Shown one piece after another: positions 25,640 through 34,887 of a DNA stretch of 64,000 nt (position 1 is the first letter of the stretch; each line of letters starts with the position of its first letter). The notes below the pieces were generated by a model. The model was not told the origin of the DNA and made no database searches. It saw only the letters and a program-made list of their open reading frames with translations. Source of the stretch: Emticicia sp040253585 (GTDB lineage: Bacteria > Bacteroidota > Bacteroidia > Cytophagales > Spirosomataceae); assembly GCF_040253585.1 (NCBI RefSeq), contig NZ_JBELAU010000001.1:186001-250000 (forward strand), in the 5' to 3' direction. Made by a program: the position numbers and the translations under genes.

Positions 25640-25730
25640 AAAAAAGAAAAATTAAGTAAGCATCAGTCAAAAGGTTCCATCAATATCGGGAATATTTTGA
25701 TAATTTTAATGTAAATGTACATGAGCGTAG

Positions 25731-26840
25731 CTACTTTATGAAATTATTAGCTTCGCTAACTGTTGATTTATATTCTGCATATTCCAAACATCTACGATAT
25801 AGTTCTTCAGCTCGTTTATTATTTCCTGAACGAATCGAAATCCGAGCCAGACCTGCGTAAGCCATTGCGTAATAATCATTTGTATAGCGTTCGTTGGGTT
25901 GCATCTTCAATACATTTGTGTAGTGTTCGGCGGCGGCTTTATCATTTTTTTTAGACTTTTCGAGAATTAATCCTTCAAACAGATTTCCTGCCAAAACATA
26001 TACTTTATCATTAGTACGTTTTAATTGTTGAATAAGTGGCAACGCATCATCAATTTTTCCGTTCATAATCAAACTTTCTGCATGACGCATTGTATAGACT
26101 AAATTATTTGGATAACGCTCATGTAGCCACTTGGAATAAACTAAAGCTTTTGAATAATTAGACTCGTACTTTAAGAAGACATTCATTAAATAAAATGCTG
26201 CTTCAATGCGAGAAAAAACCGATTTCTGAACAGCTTGTTCAAGCTGTTGAATACCAATTTTTTTATTGCCATTTTCAAAGAAGATCATAACAGGTTTGAC
26301 TATCGGATGGGTTTCAGGGTACTGAACTCTGTAAAAATTATACAAACCCGAAGTAAACAAAAACTCAGGGTTTTTCTCAATCAACTGTTTTCCATCTTTC
26401 AGATAACCATAAGCCTTACGAGATTCGTTGGCGGCTTTTACTTGCTCTTTTTTATAATTAAGCACTAAGGCGATATATCCATGCGAAGCAACTAAAAAGA
26501 AAATAGCTTCAGCTTTTTTGCTTTGGTCTTGTAGCAAAGTCTCAGCTGAAAGTTGGCATTTTTCAAGCAGAGCAAGATATTGTGCTAAGGCTTTCGGGTT
26601 TTGTTCAACAGGTAAATTCTGCCACTGTACTTGTAATGCACTTAGTAGTGGTGTTACTGGATGTTTTGGATATTTGGCTTTTACATGGTGGAAATATGAA
26701 TCGGCTTCTTTAAATTCATAGTTGTATAACTTGTCTAATCCTTTGATAATCAGCTGCTTAGACTCGTTGTCATTAAGGAGTTGTGCAAATGATGTTACTG
26801 AAAACATTAAAAAAAATAAGATACCAAAAAGTTGTTTCAT
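25731..26840 (-). CDS. Secreted TPR-repeat protein
   Basis: 369 residues with a signal peptide (1-19, ending SFA). Several tetratricopeptide-like helical pairs follow, for instance ALQYLALLEK-type segments near 85-100, KALVYSKWLHERYPNN near 232-247 and the last one, AYAGLARISIRSGNNKRAEELYRRCLEYAEY (split around 325-355). TPR proteins mediate protein contacts; here probably in the periplasm. It stands 92 bases upstream of the BNR protein on the same strand, so joint transcription is possible but unproven. I cannot assign a specific role. Confidence 0.78.
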   Translation of the reverse strand: MKQLFGILFFLMFSVTSFAQLLNDNESKQLIIKGLDKLYNYEFKEADSYFHHVKAKYPKHPVTPLLSALQVQWQNLPVEQNPKALAQYLALLEKCQLSAETLLQDQSKKAEAIFFLVASHGYIALVLNYKKEQVKAANESRKAYGYLKDGKQLIEKNPEFLFTSGLYNFYRVQYPETHPIVKPVMIFFENGNKKIGIQQLEQAVQKSVFSRIEAAFYLMNVFLKYESNYSKALVYSKWLHERYPNNLVYTMRHAESLIMNGKIDDALPLIQQLKRTNDKVYVLAGNLFEGLILEKSKKNDKAAAEHYTNVLKMQPNERYTNDYYAMAYAGLARISIRSGNNKRAEELYRRCLEYAEYKSTVSEANNFIK

Positions 26841-26880
26841 GAAATGTAATGTGTATTTCCTTTATTAACGAATATTAAGC

Positions 26881-26912
26881 AAAAAAAGCCTCCCAAAGGG
26901 AAGGCTTTTTTT
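26881..26912. terminator. Bidirectional-looking terminator after the collagen-like gene
   Basis: AAAAAAAGCCTTCCC-type stem: GCCTCCC and GGGAAGGC pair (one mismatch bulge) around AAA, with an A-run on the left and a T-run on the right. It ends transcription of the minus-strand collagen-like gene. Confidence 0.88.
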
Positions 26913-26949
26913 TGCTTCGTAACTTACTTTTTGATTGTGTAGTTTACGA

Positions 26950-27576
26950 TTAATTTTTGTGTTGCTCTAAGTAAGTCATTACAGCTTCACGGCTTCTGAG
27001 GTTTACACCTTCGCTTTGCATAGCCTGACCAACTGTTTTCTCAACTGTAACGTAAGAGAAAGTAAGGTCTGTTTGAGGAGCATAACTTTTGCTACCACCG
27101 ATAGCAGCAGTTTGTGAACTGTAATAGAAATTTACTTTGCCAGTTTCATAACCAAAGTTTACTTGCTCAGTTGCACCATCAGTTTCTTTGATGATTACAC
27201 GTGGTAAAGCCACAAACTGTGTACCAACTTTTACGAAAGCAAAAACAAACATTGTTGCTTTTACGTTAGCATCAATTACTGAGAAAGCACCTGTTTTACC
27301 AGTTGCACCAGTACCAAGACCAGCAGCATCAATTGTTTTCCAGTCTGCTACTTTTACTGTTACTTCTGCACCTTTTACGTTAGCGTTTCCGTCTTTTCCG
27401 TTTGTACCGTTTGTACCGTTAGTTCCATTAGTACCGTTAGTTCCATTTGTACCAGGAGTTCCTGCAGGACCTTGAGCACCAGCAGGGCCTTGAGGACCTT
27501 GGTCACCTCTACATGACCAGAAAGCTACAGATAATGTGAGTGATACTACTGAAAGAACTCTATAAAATTTGTTCAT
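26950..27576 (-). CDS. Collagen-like Gly-X-Y repeat lipoprotein
   Basis: 208 residues. The leader ends at a Cys (C22 in AFWSC), which may be lipidated although Trp at -2 is unusual. Residues 24-63 are uninterrupted Gly-X-Y triplets, first rich in GPQ/GPA, then six GTN copies and GKD. A globular domain (about 66-208) with strand-rich segments such as FVALPRVIIKE and VNFYYSSQ follows and is not recognised. Bacterial collagen-like repeats form trimeric stalks, so this may be a surface or periplasmic stalk with a C-terminal head. The number of GTN units is prone to change by slippage. Divergent from the next gene with a 226-base promoter region. Confidence 0.8.
   Translation of the reverse strand: MNKFYRVLSVVSLTLSVAFWSCRGDQGPQGPAGAQGPAGTPGTNGTNGTNGTNGTNGTNGKDGNANVKGAEVTVKVADWKTIDAAGLGTGATGKTGAFSVIDANVKATMFVFAFVKVGTQFVALPRVIIKETDGATEQVNFGYETGKVNFYYSSQTAAIGGSKSYAPQTDLTFSYVTVEKTVGQAMQSEGVNLRSREAVMTYLEQHKN
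27391..27507 (-). repeat. Tandem nine-base repeat coding Gly-X-Y triplets
   Basis: The minus strand repeats units coding GTN (27400-27453), with third-base variation such as ACC, ACT and AAT/AAC, flanked by GPA/GPQ codons. Expect length variation between strains. Confidence 0.75.
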
Positions 27577-27802
27577 GATTTGATGGGTTTTGATTTTTTG
27601 GCTTCAGTTACGTAGCAATATTATTGAAATTTGTTCAACTTTGCAAACGCTAATATCGCTTTATTTATTTTACGGCAAAAATTTTTTCTAAAACAGAGTA
27701 TCTTAAAGTTAGAAGAAAGAAATTGCCCTAAATTTGTTTCAAAGATAATATTACTTTAGCAAAGTGTATGCATTTAATGTTTAAAAAGAATAAAATCAAA
27801 TT

Positions 27803-28270
27803 ATGCAAAATTTAGATTGCCTCAATCAAGTAGCCGAGTTTCATCGCACATTCAAGCATCCAATTTTAGAAACCCCACAAATTCCTTCAAAACAACGTTG
27901 TGACCTTCGGATTTCACTCATAGCCGAAGAGCTAAAGGAGCTTCAAGAAGCAATCAATGATAATAATATTGTAGAAGTGGCCGATGCACTGGCCGATATT
28001 CAATATGTATTGGCAGGTGCGATTTTAGAGTTTGGTTTGGGCGAAAAATTTAGAACTTTGTTTGATGAGGTGCAACGCTCTAATATGAGTAAGGCTTGTA
28101 ATACAGTAGAGGAAGCCGAAGCTACCATGAAGCACTACGCCGAAAAAGGAACGGAGTCTTATTATAAAGAAATAGAAGGTAAGTTTTTGGTGTATAGAAA
28201 AGGTGATGACAAGACCTTGAAAAACATCAATTATTCGCCAGCAGATTTAGCTTCAATCGTTAACGCTTGA
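27803..28270 (+). CDS. MazG-like nucleoside triphosphate pyrophosphohydrolase
   Basis: 155 residues, cytoplasmic. The all-alpha NTP-PPase core shows ISLIAEELKELQEAI (EExxE type) near 37-51 and VADALADIQYVLAGAI (the D of ExxD) near 58-73, which bind the metal. This family cleaves non-canonical or other nucleoside triphosphates; a phosphoribosyl-ATP-like fold is also possible. The C-terminal 50 residues (SYYKEIEGKFLVYRKGDDKTLK) are like those of phage or Bacteroidota MazG-like proteins. It precedes pepT by seven bases on the same strand and likely shares its transcript. Confidence 0.8.
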   Translation: MQNLDCLNQVAEFHRTFKHPILETPQIPSKQRCDLRISLIAEELKELQEAINDNNIVEVADALADIQYVLAGAILEFGLGEKFRTLFDEVQRSNMSKACNTVEEAEATMKHYAEKGTESYYKEIEGKFLVYRKGDDKTLKNINYSPADLASIVNA

Positions 28271-28277
28271 GATTTTT

Positions 28278-29525
28278 ATGAAAAAACATCAGCCATTTAG
28301 TGCAAGTACTCGGTTTTTGAAGTATGTCCAAATTGACACGCAATCAGACCCAAATTCACCATCGAATCCATCTACCGAAAAACAGAAAGATTTGAGTCGA
28401 TTGCTGGTGCAAGAGCTATTAGATTTAGGTATTATTGATGCTCATCTTGATGAATGGGGATATGTCTATGCCACGATTCCGAGTAATACCAATAAGAATG
28501 TGCCAACAATTTGTTTCTGCTCACACGTAGATACCTCGCCCGATTGTAGTGGGGCAGGAGTGAAGCCACTCATTCATTTTAATTGGGACGGAACAGATAT
28601 TGTATTGCCTGATGATTCTACTCAAGTAATTAAAGTAGCCGAACACCCCGATTTAAATGAACAAATCGGTAACGACATAATCACGGCCAGCGGAACAACT
28701 TTGTTGGGGGCTGATAATAAAGCAGGAGTTGCTGAAATTATGGCTGCGGCCGAATACTTGATGCAAAATCCTGAGGTGAAGCATGGAACAATAAAGATAT
28801 TGTTTACACCTGATGAAGAAGTGGGACGTGGCACAGAGAAAGTTGATTTAGCTAAACTTGGTGCTGATTTTGGCTACACAATGGATGGTGAAAACCTTGG
28901 CACACTCGAAGACGAAACTTTTTCGGCCGATGGTGTGAGTCTTACTATTCATGGGATAAGTACACACCCTGGTTTTGCGAAAGGTAAGCTCGAAAATGCC
29001 ATGAAAATTGCGGGAGATATTTTGGCTGCTTTACCCAAAGACACCCTTTCACCCGAAACTACCGAAGGCATGGAAGGTTTCATTCATCCAACCCAAATTT
29101 CGGGGATTCAAGAATCGGTAAAACTTGATTTTATCATTCGAGATTTTACGGTGGCGGGGTTGCATGAAAAAGAAACTTTCTTGCAAAATATTGTTAATCA
29201 GATTCTTATAAATTACCCTAACTCAAAGGTTGATTTTAAAGTAATTGAACAATACCGCAATATGAAAGAAGTTTTGGTGAATTATCCGCAGGTGACAGAT
29301 TATGCTTTGGAAGCTATCGAACAAGCAGGTATTAAAGCTGAAAAACGAAGTATTAGAGGTGGAACTGATGGTTCACGGTTATCATTTATGGGTTTGCCGT
29401 GTCCGAATATTTTTGCAGGCGAACATGCGTTTCACTCAAAACTCGAATGGGTTTCGGTGCAAGATATGGAAAAAGCTACCCAAGTGATTATTAATTTAGT
29501 GCAGATTTGGGAACAGCGTTCGTAA
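28278..29525 (+). CDS. pepT: Peptidase T (tripeptide aminopeptidase)
   Basis: 415 residues, cytoplasmic M20 family. Removes the N-terminal residue of tripeptides. The metal and catalytic sites are visible in order: FCSHVDTSPD (His and Asp), TLLGADNKAG (bridging Asp), FTPDEEVGRG (Glu pair), YTMDGE (Asp), and the C-terminal His in FAGEHAFHSKLEWV. RGGTDGSRLSF is the typical substrate-pocket motif. The length is normal for PepT. It follows the MazG-like gene by seven bases. Confidence 0.95.
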   Translation: MKKHQPFSASTRFLKYVQIDTQSDPNSPSNPSTEKQKDLSRLLVQELLDLGIIDAHLDEWGYVYATIPSNTNKNVPTICFCSHVDTSPDCSGAGVKPLIHFNWDGTDIVLPDDSTQVIKVAEHPDLNEQIGNDIITASGTTLLGADNKAGVAEIMAAAEYLMQNPEVKHGTIKILFTPDEEVGRGTEKVDLAKLGADFGYTMDGENLGTLEDETFSADGVSLTIHGISTHPGFAKGKLENAMKIAGDILAALPKDTLSPETTEGMEGFIHPTQISGIQESVKLDFIIRDFTVAGLHEKETFLQNIVNQILINYPNSKVDFKVIEQYRNMKEVLVNYPQVTDYALEAIEQAGIKAEKRSIRGGTDGSRLSFMGLPCPNIFAGEHAFHSKLEWVSVQDMEKATQVIINLVQIWEQRS

Positions 29526-29604
29526 GTCATAAAACTCCTGACTATTCCAGTCTAATATGGATTCATTATTAGGTCTTATTTCTGGATATTTGACAATTTA
29601 TGTT

Positions 29605-29632
29605 GTAAAGACAAGGCATGCCTTGTCTTTAC
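29605..29632. repeat. Perfect 28-base palindrome (REP-like, family B)
   Basis: Fourteen bases beginning GTAAAGACAAGGCA are followed at once by their exact reverse complement, ending TTTAC. It lies between the pepT stop and a convergent hydrolase. The GTA head and absence of a T-run fit the REP palindromes mobilised by RAYT transposases rather than a terminator, though it could also stop transcription on both sides. Confidence 0.7.
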
Positions 29633-29653
29633 TCTGCGTATGATAATTCCGAT

Positions 29654-30613
29654 TTATTTCTTCAAGAATTCTTTCACTACTGCCGCCGTTTTCTCAGCAT
29701 CTTCTTCCATTGGCGTATGTCCTAAATTTTTGAAAACTACCAAAGTATCATTAGGTAAATCTGCATGAAATTTTTCGCCAACTTCAAGCGGAATTAGTAA
29801 ATCTTTATCGCCCCAAATAATGAGTGTAGGCATTGCTAAATCTTTGATTTTAGCGGTTTTATCATTAATAATTCCTTTATTTCTAAACTCCGACATTCTA
29901 TCAATAAATGCTTGACGATTACCTTCACGGAGCGATAATTCAAAATAACGGTCAACCAAATCGTCGTTTACTTTGCTTTTATCAGCATAAACATTTTCTA
30001 CACTTTTTTGTACAATTGAGCGAGGCGTAACGTATTTAAACAGATTCTTTACAACTGGCCAACCTGCTACTTGAAAAGCAATTGGTACTGATTTTGACTT
30101 CATGGCATAGCCTCCAGCATCTACTAAAATCATTTTTGATACTTTTTCGGGGTATTTCACTGCAAAATTCCATGCAATTGAGCCACCCAGCGAGTTCCCT
30201 GCAATGATGCACTGTTTTACGTCAAGTTTTGTCAGAAAATCATTGACGAAAGTAGCATAAAACTCTTGAGAATAATCGCTCGTGGGGTTTGGGCCAGTCA
30301 AGCCATAAGCAGGTAAATCGAGTCTGATAATCTTTCTTTCGGTTTTTAGAGCATTTACCCATCCATCCCATGTGTGTAAGCTCGCTCCAGTTCCATGCAG
30401 AAGAACCAACGGAATGCTATCATTTGCCAAACCTTCTATTCGATAATGCACCGACATTCCATCAACTTCGATAAATTTTGAGTCAGCGTTGGTATATTTT
30501 TCTTTAAGTGTTGAGAGCGGAATATCATTTTTCCAGTATAAAGCAGAAAGACCAACAATGGCGAGTAGTACAAAGATAAAGAGGTACTTTAAAGTTTTGA
30601 CCAACAGTTTCAT
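29654..30613 (-). CDS. Membrane-anchored alpha/beta hydrolase
   Basis: 319 residues from the ATG at 30613, chosen because it opens a hydrophobic anchor (4-26); an upstream start would overlap the divergent gene. The hydrolase fold shows LLHGTGASLHTW (oxyanion loop), AGNSLGGSIAW (nucleophile Ser), LIIWGDKDLLIP (Asp) and LGHTPMEED (His), so the triad is complete. A cap region lies between. Substrate is not predictable; esters or lactones are likely. The anchor suggests the active domain faces the periplasm. Divergent from the acyl-CoA synthetase with 121 bases between. Confidence 0.85.
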   Translation of the reverse strand: MKLLVKTLKYLFIFVLLAIVGLSALYWKNDIPLSTLKEKYTNADSKFIEVDGMSVHYRIEGLANDSIPLVLLHGTGASLHTWDGWVNALKTERKIIRLDLPAYGLTGPNPTSDYSQEFYATFVNDFLTKLDVKQCIIAGNSLGGSIAWNFAVKYPEKVSKMILVDAGGYAMKSKSVPIAFQVAGWPVVKNLFKYVTPRSIVQKSVENVYADKSKVNDDLVDRYFELSLREGNRQAFIDRMSEFRNKGIINDKTAKIKDLAMPTLIIWGDKDLLIPLEVGEKFHADLPNDTLVVFKNLGHTPMEEDAEKTAAVVKEFLKK

Positions 30614-30734
30614 GTGATGAAGATTTTTTTCTGAATTTTTATAAGCCAAATCTAATATCTTTTTCTTGAAAATTTTAAATTGTTTCATTATTTTGTGCAA
30701 ATTTGTGAATAGAACATAACCTGTTAATACACCT

Positions 30735-32396
30735 ATGAAAATTTCACCTAACAAAACCCTATTAGAATATTTTTATCATTGGGAGGCAACTACACCCGAT
30801 AAAATTTACTTACGTCAACCCTTCGGCGATGATTTCAAAGATTTTACGTTCAAGGAAGCTGGGCGACAAGCACGTAGTTTGGCAGCATACTTAAAGTCAT
30901 TGAATCTCCCCACTAAAAGTAATATAGGTTTAGTCTCAAAAAACTGTGCTGAATGGCTCATTGCCGACTTCGCAATCATGATGGCGGGGCATATTTCGGT
31001 GCCTTTTTATGCTACTTTGACCGATGCTCAGATTAATCAAGTGCTTACGCACAGCGGTTGTGAGATGCTTTTTGTTGGAAAATTGGATGATTGGGCAGGT
31101 ATGAAATCGGGTATTCCTGCTAATGTGAAATGTATTTCGTTTCCTACTTACAATCCCGATGCCGACCACGTACAATGGAATGATATTTTGGCAAAACATG
31201 CCCCAATGACCGAAAATTATGTGCCAAGTTTAGAAGATATTTTTACGATAATTTATACATCAGGCACGACAGGAAACCCTAAAGGTGTGATGCTAAAATA
31301 CGGAGCAATGGCAAGTGTAATTTATCATACCCGTGATGTGGCTAAATTGCACACCGAAAATGCTCGTTTTTTCTCGTATTTACCACTTTGCCATATTGCT
31401 GAGCGAAACATCATTGAAGCAGCGGCAGTTACGATGGGTGCTACCATTTATTTTGCCGAAACACTTGATAGTTTTGCCAAAAATTTGGCCGCTGCCGAAC
31501 CAACGCATTTCTTGGCCGTTCCTCGAATTTGGACAAAGTTTCAGTTGGGAATTCTGGGGAAAATGCCCGAAAAGAAACTCAATACTTTATTAAAAATTCC
31601 GATTTTGAATGGAATTGTGAAGAAAAAAATCAGAAAAGGGCTGGGCTTAGATAAAGCCGTGATAATTCTGACTGGTGCTGCACCGATGCCAAATAGTTTG
31701 ATTGTTTGGTTTAGAAAGCTGGGGATAATTATTCAAGAGGCTTATGGAATGACCGAAAACGTCGGAGCTGTGTGTATGATGCCAAAAGAAAATGTGAAAG
31801 ATGGAACAGTCGGGAAAATATATCCAGGAATGGAAGTAAAAATTGCCGAAGGTTCTGGCGAAATCTTGACTCGTTCAAACTGGAATATGGATGGTTATTA
31901 CAAAGAACCAGCACTGACTGCCGAAACAATTGATGCGGAGAATTGGATTCATACGGGCGATGTAGGAGAATTAGATGCAGAAAATTATCTAAAAATCACG
32001 GGGCGTGTAAAAGAAATGTATAAAACCTCGAAAGGTGAATATGTTGCTCCAGCACAAATCGAATTTGGTTTTGCTGATAATAACTTTATTGAACAGATTT
32101 GCGTGGTTGGAAACAATTTACCACAACCGATTGGTTTATTAGTATTGTCGGATTTAGGTAAAGCAACTGATAAACAGGTAGTTAAAGAAAGTTTGGAGAC
32201 AACCTTAAAAGATTTAAATCCAAAACTAAAAAGCTATGAGCGTGTACAAAGATTGGTAGTTTTACGTGAACCGTGGACGGTAGAAAACAATAAAATGACG
32301 CCAACACTCAAAATCAAGCGAAATATTATAGAAAAAGAATTTGCCCCAAAAGTTGATGGCTGGTATAATAAAGTAGAGCCAGTAATTTGGGAGTAA
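30735..32396 (+). CDS. Long-chain acyl-CoA synthetase family (AMP-binding) protein
   Basis: 553 residues, cytoplasmic or membrane associated. The AMP-binding signature YTSGTTGNPKGVM lies near 174-186, LTGAAPM and YGMTEN (about 320-342) form the acyl-adenylate site, and HTGDVGELD with the C-terminal KEMYKTSKGEYVAPAQIE completes the family. These enzymes activate fatty acids to acyl-CoA. The length is shorter than typical FadD and more like the eukaryote-type long-chain family found in Bacteroidota. No beta-oxidation genes are adjacent. Confidence 0.88.
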   Translation: MKISPNKTLLEYFYHWEATTPDKIYLRQPFGDDFKDFTFKEAGRQARSLAAYLKSLNLPTKSNIGLVSKNCAEWLIADFAIMMAGHISVPFYATLTDAQINQVLTHSGCEMLFVGKLDDWAGMKSGIPANVKCISFPTYNPDADHVQWNDILAKHAPMTENYVPSLEDIFTIIYTSGTTGNPKGVMLKYGAMASVIYHTRDVAKLHTENARFFSYLPLCHIAERNIIEAAAVTMGATIYFAETLDSFAKNLAAAEPTHFLAVPRIWTKFQLGILGKMPEKKLNTLLKIPILNGIVKKKIRKGLGLDKAVIILTGAAPMPNSLIVWFRKLGIIIQEAYGMTENVGAVCMMPKENVKDGTVGKIYPGMEVKIAEGSGEILTRSNWNMDGYYKEPALTAETIDAENWIHTGDVGELDAENYLKITGRVKEMYKTSKGEYVAPAQIEFGFADNNFIEQICVVGNNLPQPIGLLVLSDLGKATDKQVVKESLETTLKDLNPKLKSYERVQRLVVLREPWTVENNKMTPTLKIKRNIIEKEFAPKVDGWYNKVEPVIWE

Positions 32397-32405
32397 GTTT
32401 TTTTT

Positions 32406-32461
32406 AGTGTAGAGTTAAAAATGTAGAGTTAAGAGTTCATTCTACATTCTTAACTCTACAT
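32406..32461. repeat. Intergenic palindrome of TGTAGAGTTAA units, class E copy 3
   Basis: ATGTAGAGTTAAGA (32421-32434) is the exact reverse complement of 32448-32461, and a further partial unit TGTAGAGTTAAAA stands at 32409-32420. It lies between two convergent genes and may act as a terminator-like structure though no T-run is present. Confidence 0.6.
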
Positions 32462-32468
32462 TCTTCAT

Positions 32469-34622
32469 TTATCTAAGCAGTCCCTCTGGAATCGGTTTTT
32501 CTAATAAATGTTTGTAGATAAACTGCGTTTTTAGATTATCGAAATGAACACCTTTATTTCCTCCCCAACCGTGGCGGCCATTTGGGTAAAGCATAAACTC
32601 AAAGTTCTTCTTTTCATCTTGCAATTTACTGATTAGCTGAATGCTGTTTTGCATATGTACGTTATCGTCCATAGTTCCGTGAACAATTTGCAAAACACCT
32701 TTTAGTTTACTTGTGTGCGTCAGTACATTGGCCGATTTATAACCTTCAGGGTTTTCGGCTGGCGTGTCCATGTATCTTTCGGTGTAGGCACTGTCATACA
32801 AACTCCAATCTACAACGCTTCCGCCCGCCATTCCGTGAGTAAATACATCACTTCCGTAAGTCAAAGCATAGCAACTCATATAACCACCATAACTAAAACC
32901 TGTGATACAGATTTTTGTTGGGTCAGCTATTCCTTTGTCTATCAATGATTTAACAAGCGTTTTATAGTCTTTCATTTCCCAGTAACCTAAATTACGGTGC
33001 ATATAAGCCACACCTTCTTTACCGAAATGTCCGCTTGCACGGTGGTCGAGTGCCACTTGAATGATTCCTTCTTTAGCATACCATTGTTGGCGAGCAGACC
33101 ACGTCCATTGGTCATAAACTGTACCAGCGTCTGGGCCACCATAAATGCTTACCAAAACAGGATATTTTTTACCAGCTACCATATTTTGCGGGTAAGTGAT
33201 TGTCATCGGTAAGTCATAAATTCCATCATCACTTTTTACTCTCAAAAGTTCAGTTTTAGCCAAATTATAATTGTCCATTTCTGCACCTTTGATACTGCCC
33301 AATTCACGCACTATTTTACCTTCGTTATCAACAATTGCCATGCTGGTTGGCGTATTGATGTTTGAGTAAGTAGTGATAAAATATTTAAGATTTGGCGAAG
33401 CATTGATATTACGGTTATTGTAAGCCCCAAAAGTGAGGCGTTTTAAGCCTTTTCCATCGAAACCAACTTTGTAGAGGTCGAAACGAGCAGTGCTTTCGAT
33501 ACCACGAGCATAGAAATAAACCACACGATTCTTTTGGTCGATGCCTTCAACATTTTTCACTGTATATTTCCCTTCGGTGATGTTATTGATAAATTTACCG
33601 TTGATGTCATATAGATATAATTGTTTCCAGCCAGTTTTATCGCTGATAATCATCATTTCTTTGCCACCATCCATAATCGTTAGGCGTTCGTCGGCTTCAT
33701 CAATACCAATCCACGATTTTTGAGTTTCGTTATAAAGCTCCTTTTTACTACCATCTTTTGGCGAAACATTGTATAGTTTTAGGTTATCATTGCCACGGTT
33801 TATCCATTGGAGCATCAAACCGCTACCATCTGGCAACCATTTTGGCCAACCAAAATATTGTTCGTCTTTTTCGTTGAAAGTAGCCCAAGTAGTTTTTCCA
33901 CCCGCTGGCGAAACAAAACCAACTTTGGCTTCAGGATTTGGGTCGCCACTTTTTGGATAACGAGTTTCTTCGATAAAACCATGCTGCCCTTCGCTGCTAT
34001 AAAGCGGAAACATCATCGTTTTTGACTCATCGAAACGCATATAAGCAATTTTCTTGCTGTCTGGACTCCACCAAAATGCACGGAAACGAGTCGGGCGACC
34101 GAAGATTTCTTCCCAATAAACCCACGTTGCGTAGCCATTTAGCGTAGTTTTAGTGCCATCGGTTGTGAGTTTTATCTCTTTTTTTGCTTTGAAATCATAC
34201 GAATAAAGGTTGTTTTCTTTTGTATAAGCAATGTAGCTGCTATCAGGCGAAAACATAGCATTTTTTTCTTCGGCTGGGTCGTTGGTTAGTTGCGTTTCGG
34301 TATCACCACTTTTCAAAAATAGATTACCATTTTTGCTGATAATGGTTTTTACAGGTTTTGCTTTTGGGCGGAGAATTTCTTCGCTCGCTTCGGTCATTTT
34401 TCCGCTGCTAACTTCCAAAACCATAGATTTTGCTTCTGCTTCTGGCGAAAGTTTTTGAGTAACTAATACTCGCTCATCGTCAAGCCAGCGTTGAATAATT
34501 GGTAATGGTTGGATGAAGTTTTTGGGTGTTTTACCCGTCATCAATTCTTTTTCGTCAAAATCTTTCTTTTGAGCCAAAACTGCGGTACTCGCCAGACAGA
34601 GAAGTAAAAGCGTTTTTTTCAT
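32469..34622 (-). CDS. S9-family prolyl oligopeptidase, DPP-IV-like
   Basis: 717 residues from the ATG at 34622, which begins a signal peptide (1-17, ending VLA); a longer frame to 34760 would run into a repeat. The N-terminal eight-bladed propeller (about 30-430) includes KNAMFSPDSSYIAYTKENNLY and the double-Glu-like region near TYWVYWEEIFGRP. The catalytic domain has GFSYGGYMS (Ser; GWSYGG in most relatives), TMDDNVH (Asp) and NGRHGWGG (His). It releases N-terminal dipeptides ending in Pro or Ala in the periplasm. Complete and of normal length. Confidence 0.9.
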   Translation of the reverse strand: MKKTLLLLCLASTAVLAQKKDFDEKELMTGKTPKNFIQPLPIIQRWLDDERVLVTQKLSPEAEAKSMVLEVSSGKMTEASEEILRPKAKPVKTIISKNGNLFLKSGDTETQLTNDPAEEKNAMFSPDSSYIAYTKENNLYSYDFKAKKEIKLTTDGTKTTLNGYATWVYWEEIFGRPTRFRAFWWSPDSKKIAYMRFDESKTMMFPLYSSEGQHGFIEETRYPKSGDPNPEAKVGFVSPAGGKTTWATFNEKDEQYFGWPKWLPDGSGLMLQWINRGNDNLKLYNVSPKDGSKKELYNETQKSWIGIDEADERLTIMDGGKEMMIISDKTGWKQLYLYDINGKFINNITEGKYTVKNVEGIDQKNRVVYFYARGIESTARFDLYKVGFDGKGLKRLTFGAYNNRNINASPNLKYFITTYSNINTPTSMAIVDNEGKIVRELGSIKGAEMDNYNLAKTELLRVKSDDGIYDLPMTITYPQNMVAGKKYPVLVSIYGGPDAGTVYDQWTWSARQQWYAKEGIIQVALDHRASGHFGKEGVAYMHRNLGYWEMKDYKTLVKSLIDKGIADPTKICITGFSYGGYMSCYALTYGSDVFTHGMAGGSVVDWSLYDSAYTERYMDTPAENPEGYKSANVLTHTSKLKGVLQIVHGTMDDNVHMQNSIQLISKLQDEKKNFEFMLYPNGRHGWGGNKGVHFDNLKTQFIYKHLLEKPIPEGLLR

Positions 34623-34715
34623 GTTTAATAGTTTGAAGATTACAATTGGGCGTAAAAATAGTGAAAATGTTGGAAAATCATCGAATGTATTTCTGTATTG
34701 GAAAGAGTGATTTTT

Positions 34716-34744
34716 GTAAGAATATCCAACTTGGACGTTCCTAC
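34716..34744. repeat. REP-like palindrome, family C copy 1 (degenerate)
   Basis: 29 bases in the form GTAAGAATATCCAA-C-TTGGACGTTCCTAC. It equals copy 2 (35646-35674) on the right arm and differs at four positions on the left. The two copies flank the TSUP gene. Confidence 0.65.
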
Positions 34745-34785
34745 GGGAAAATTTGACCATTAAAATTAAATCGTAAAAACACTTT

Positions 34786-34831
34786 TTGGTTGTTGAATAC
34801 TAATCGTTATATTTGTAAATATATAACGATT
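34786..34831 (+). promoter_or_regulatory. TSUP gene promoter with overlapping ModE-box-like operator
   Basis: TTG at 34786-34788 and TATATTTG at 34808-34815 are 19 bases apart, a full Bacteroidota promoter. A perfect inverted repeat, AATCGTTATAT (34802-34812) and ATATAACGATT (34821-34831), with eight bases between, covers the -7 element. The arms closely resemble the ModE box known from E. coli (CGTTATAT and ATATAACG). A protein bound here would block transcription. A ModE-like gene lies 1.4 kb downstream (36234-36614), which strengthens the reading. Confidence 0.7.
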
Positions 34832-34887
34832 GTTTGCTTAATCATTTGAACCTCGCAAAACAGAAACTTCAGCCTAATTACTAAATT

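Noticed and set aside
27188..27475. Plus-strand Val/Pro-rich frame
   Set aside because: It is the antisense of the Gly-X-Y repeat gene; the repetitive product arises from the repeat.
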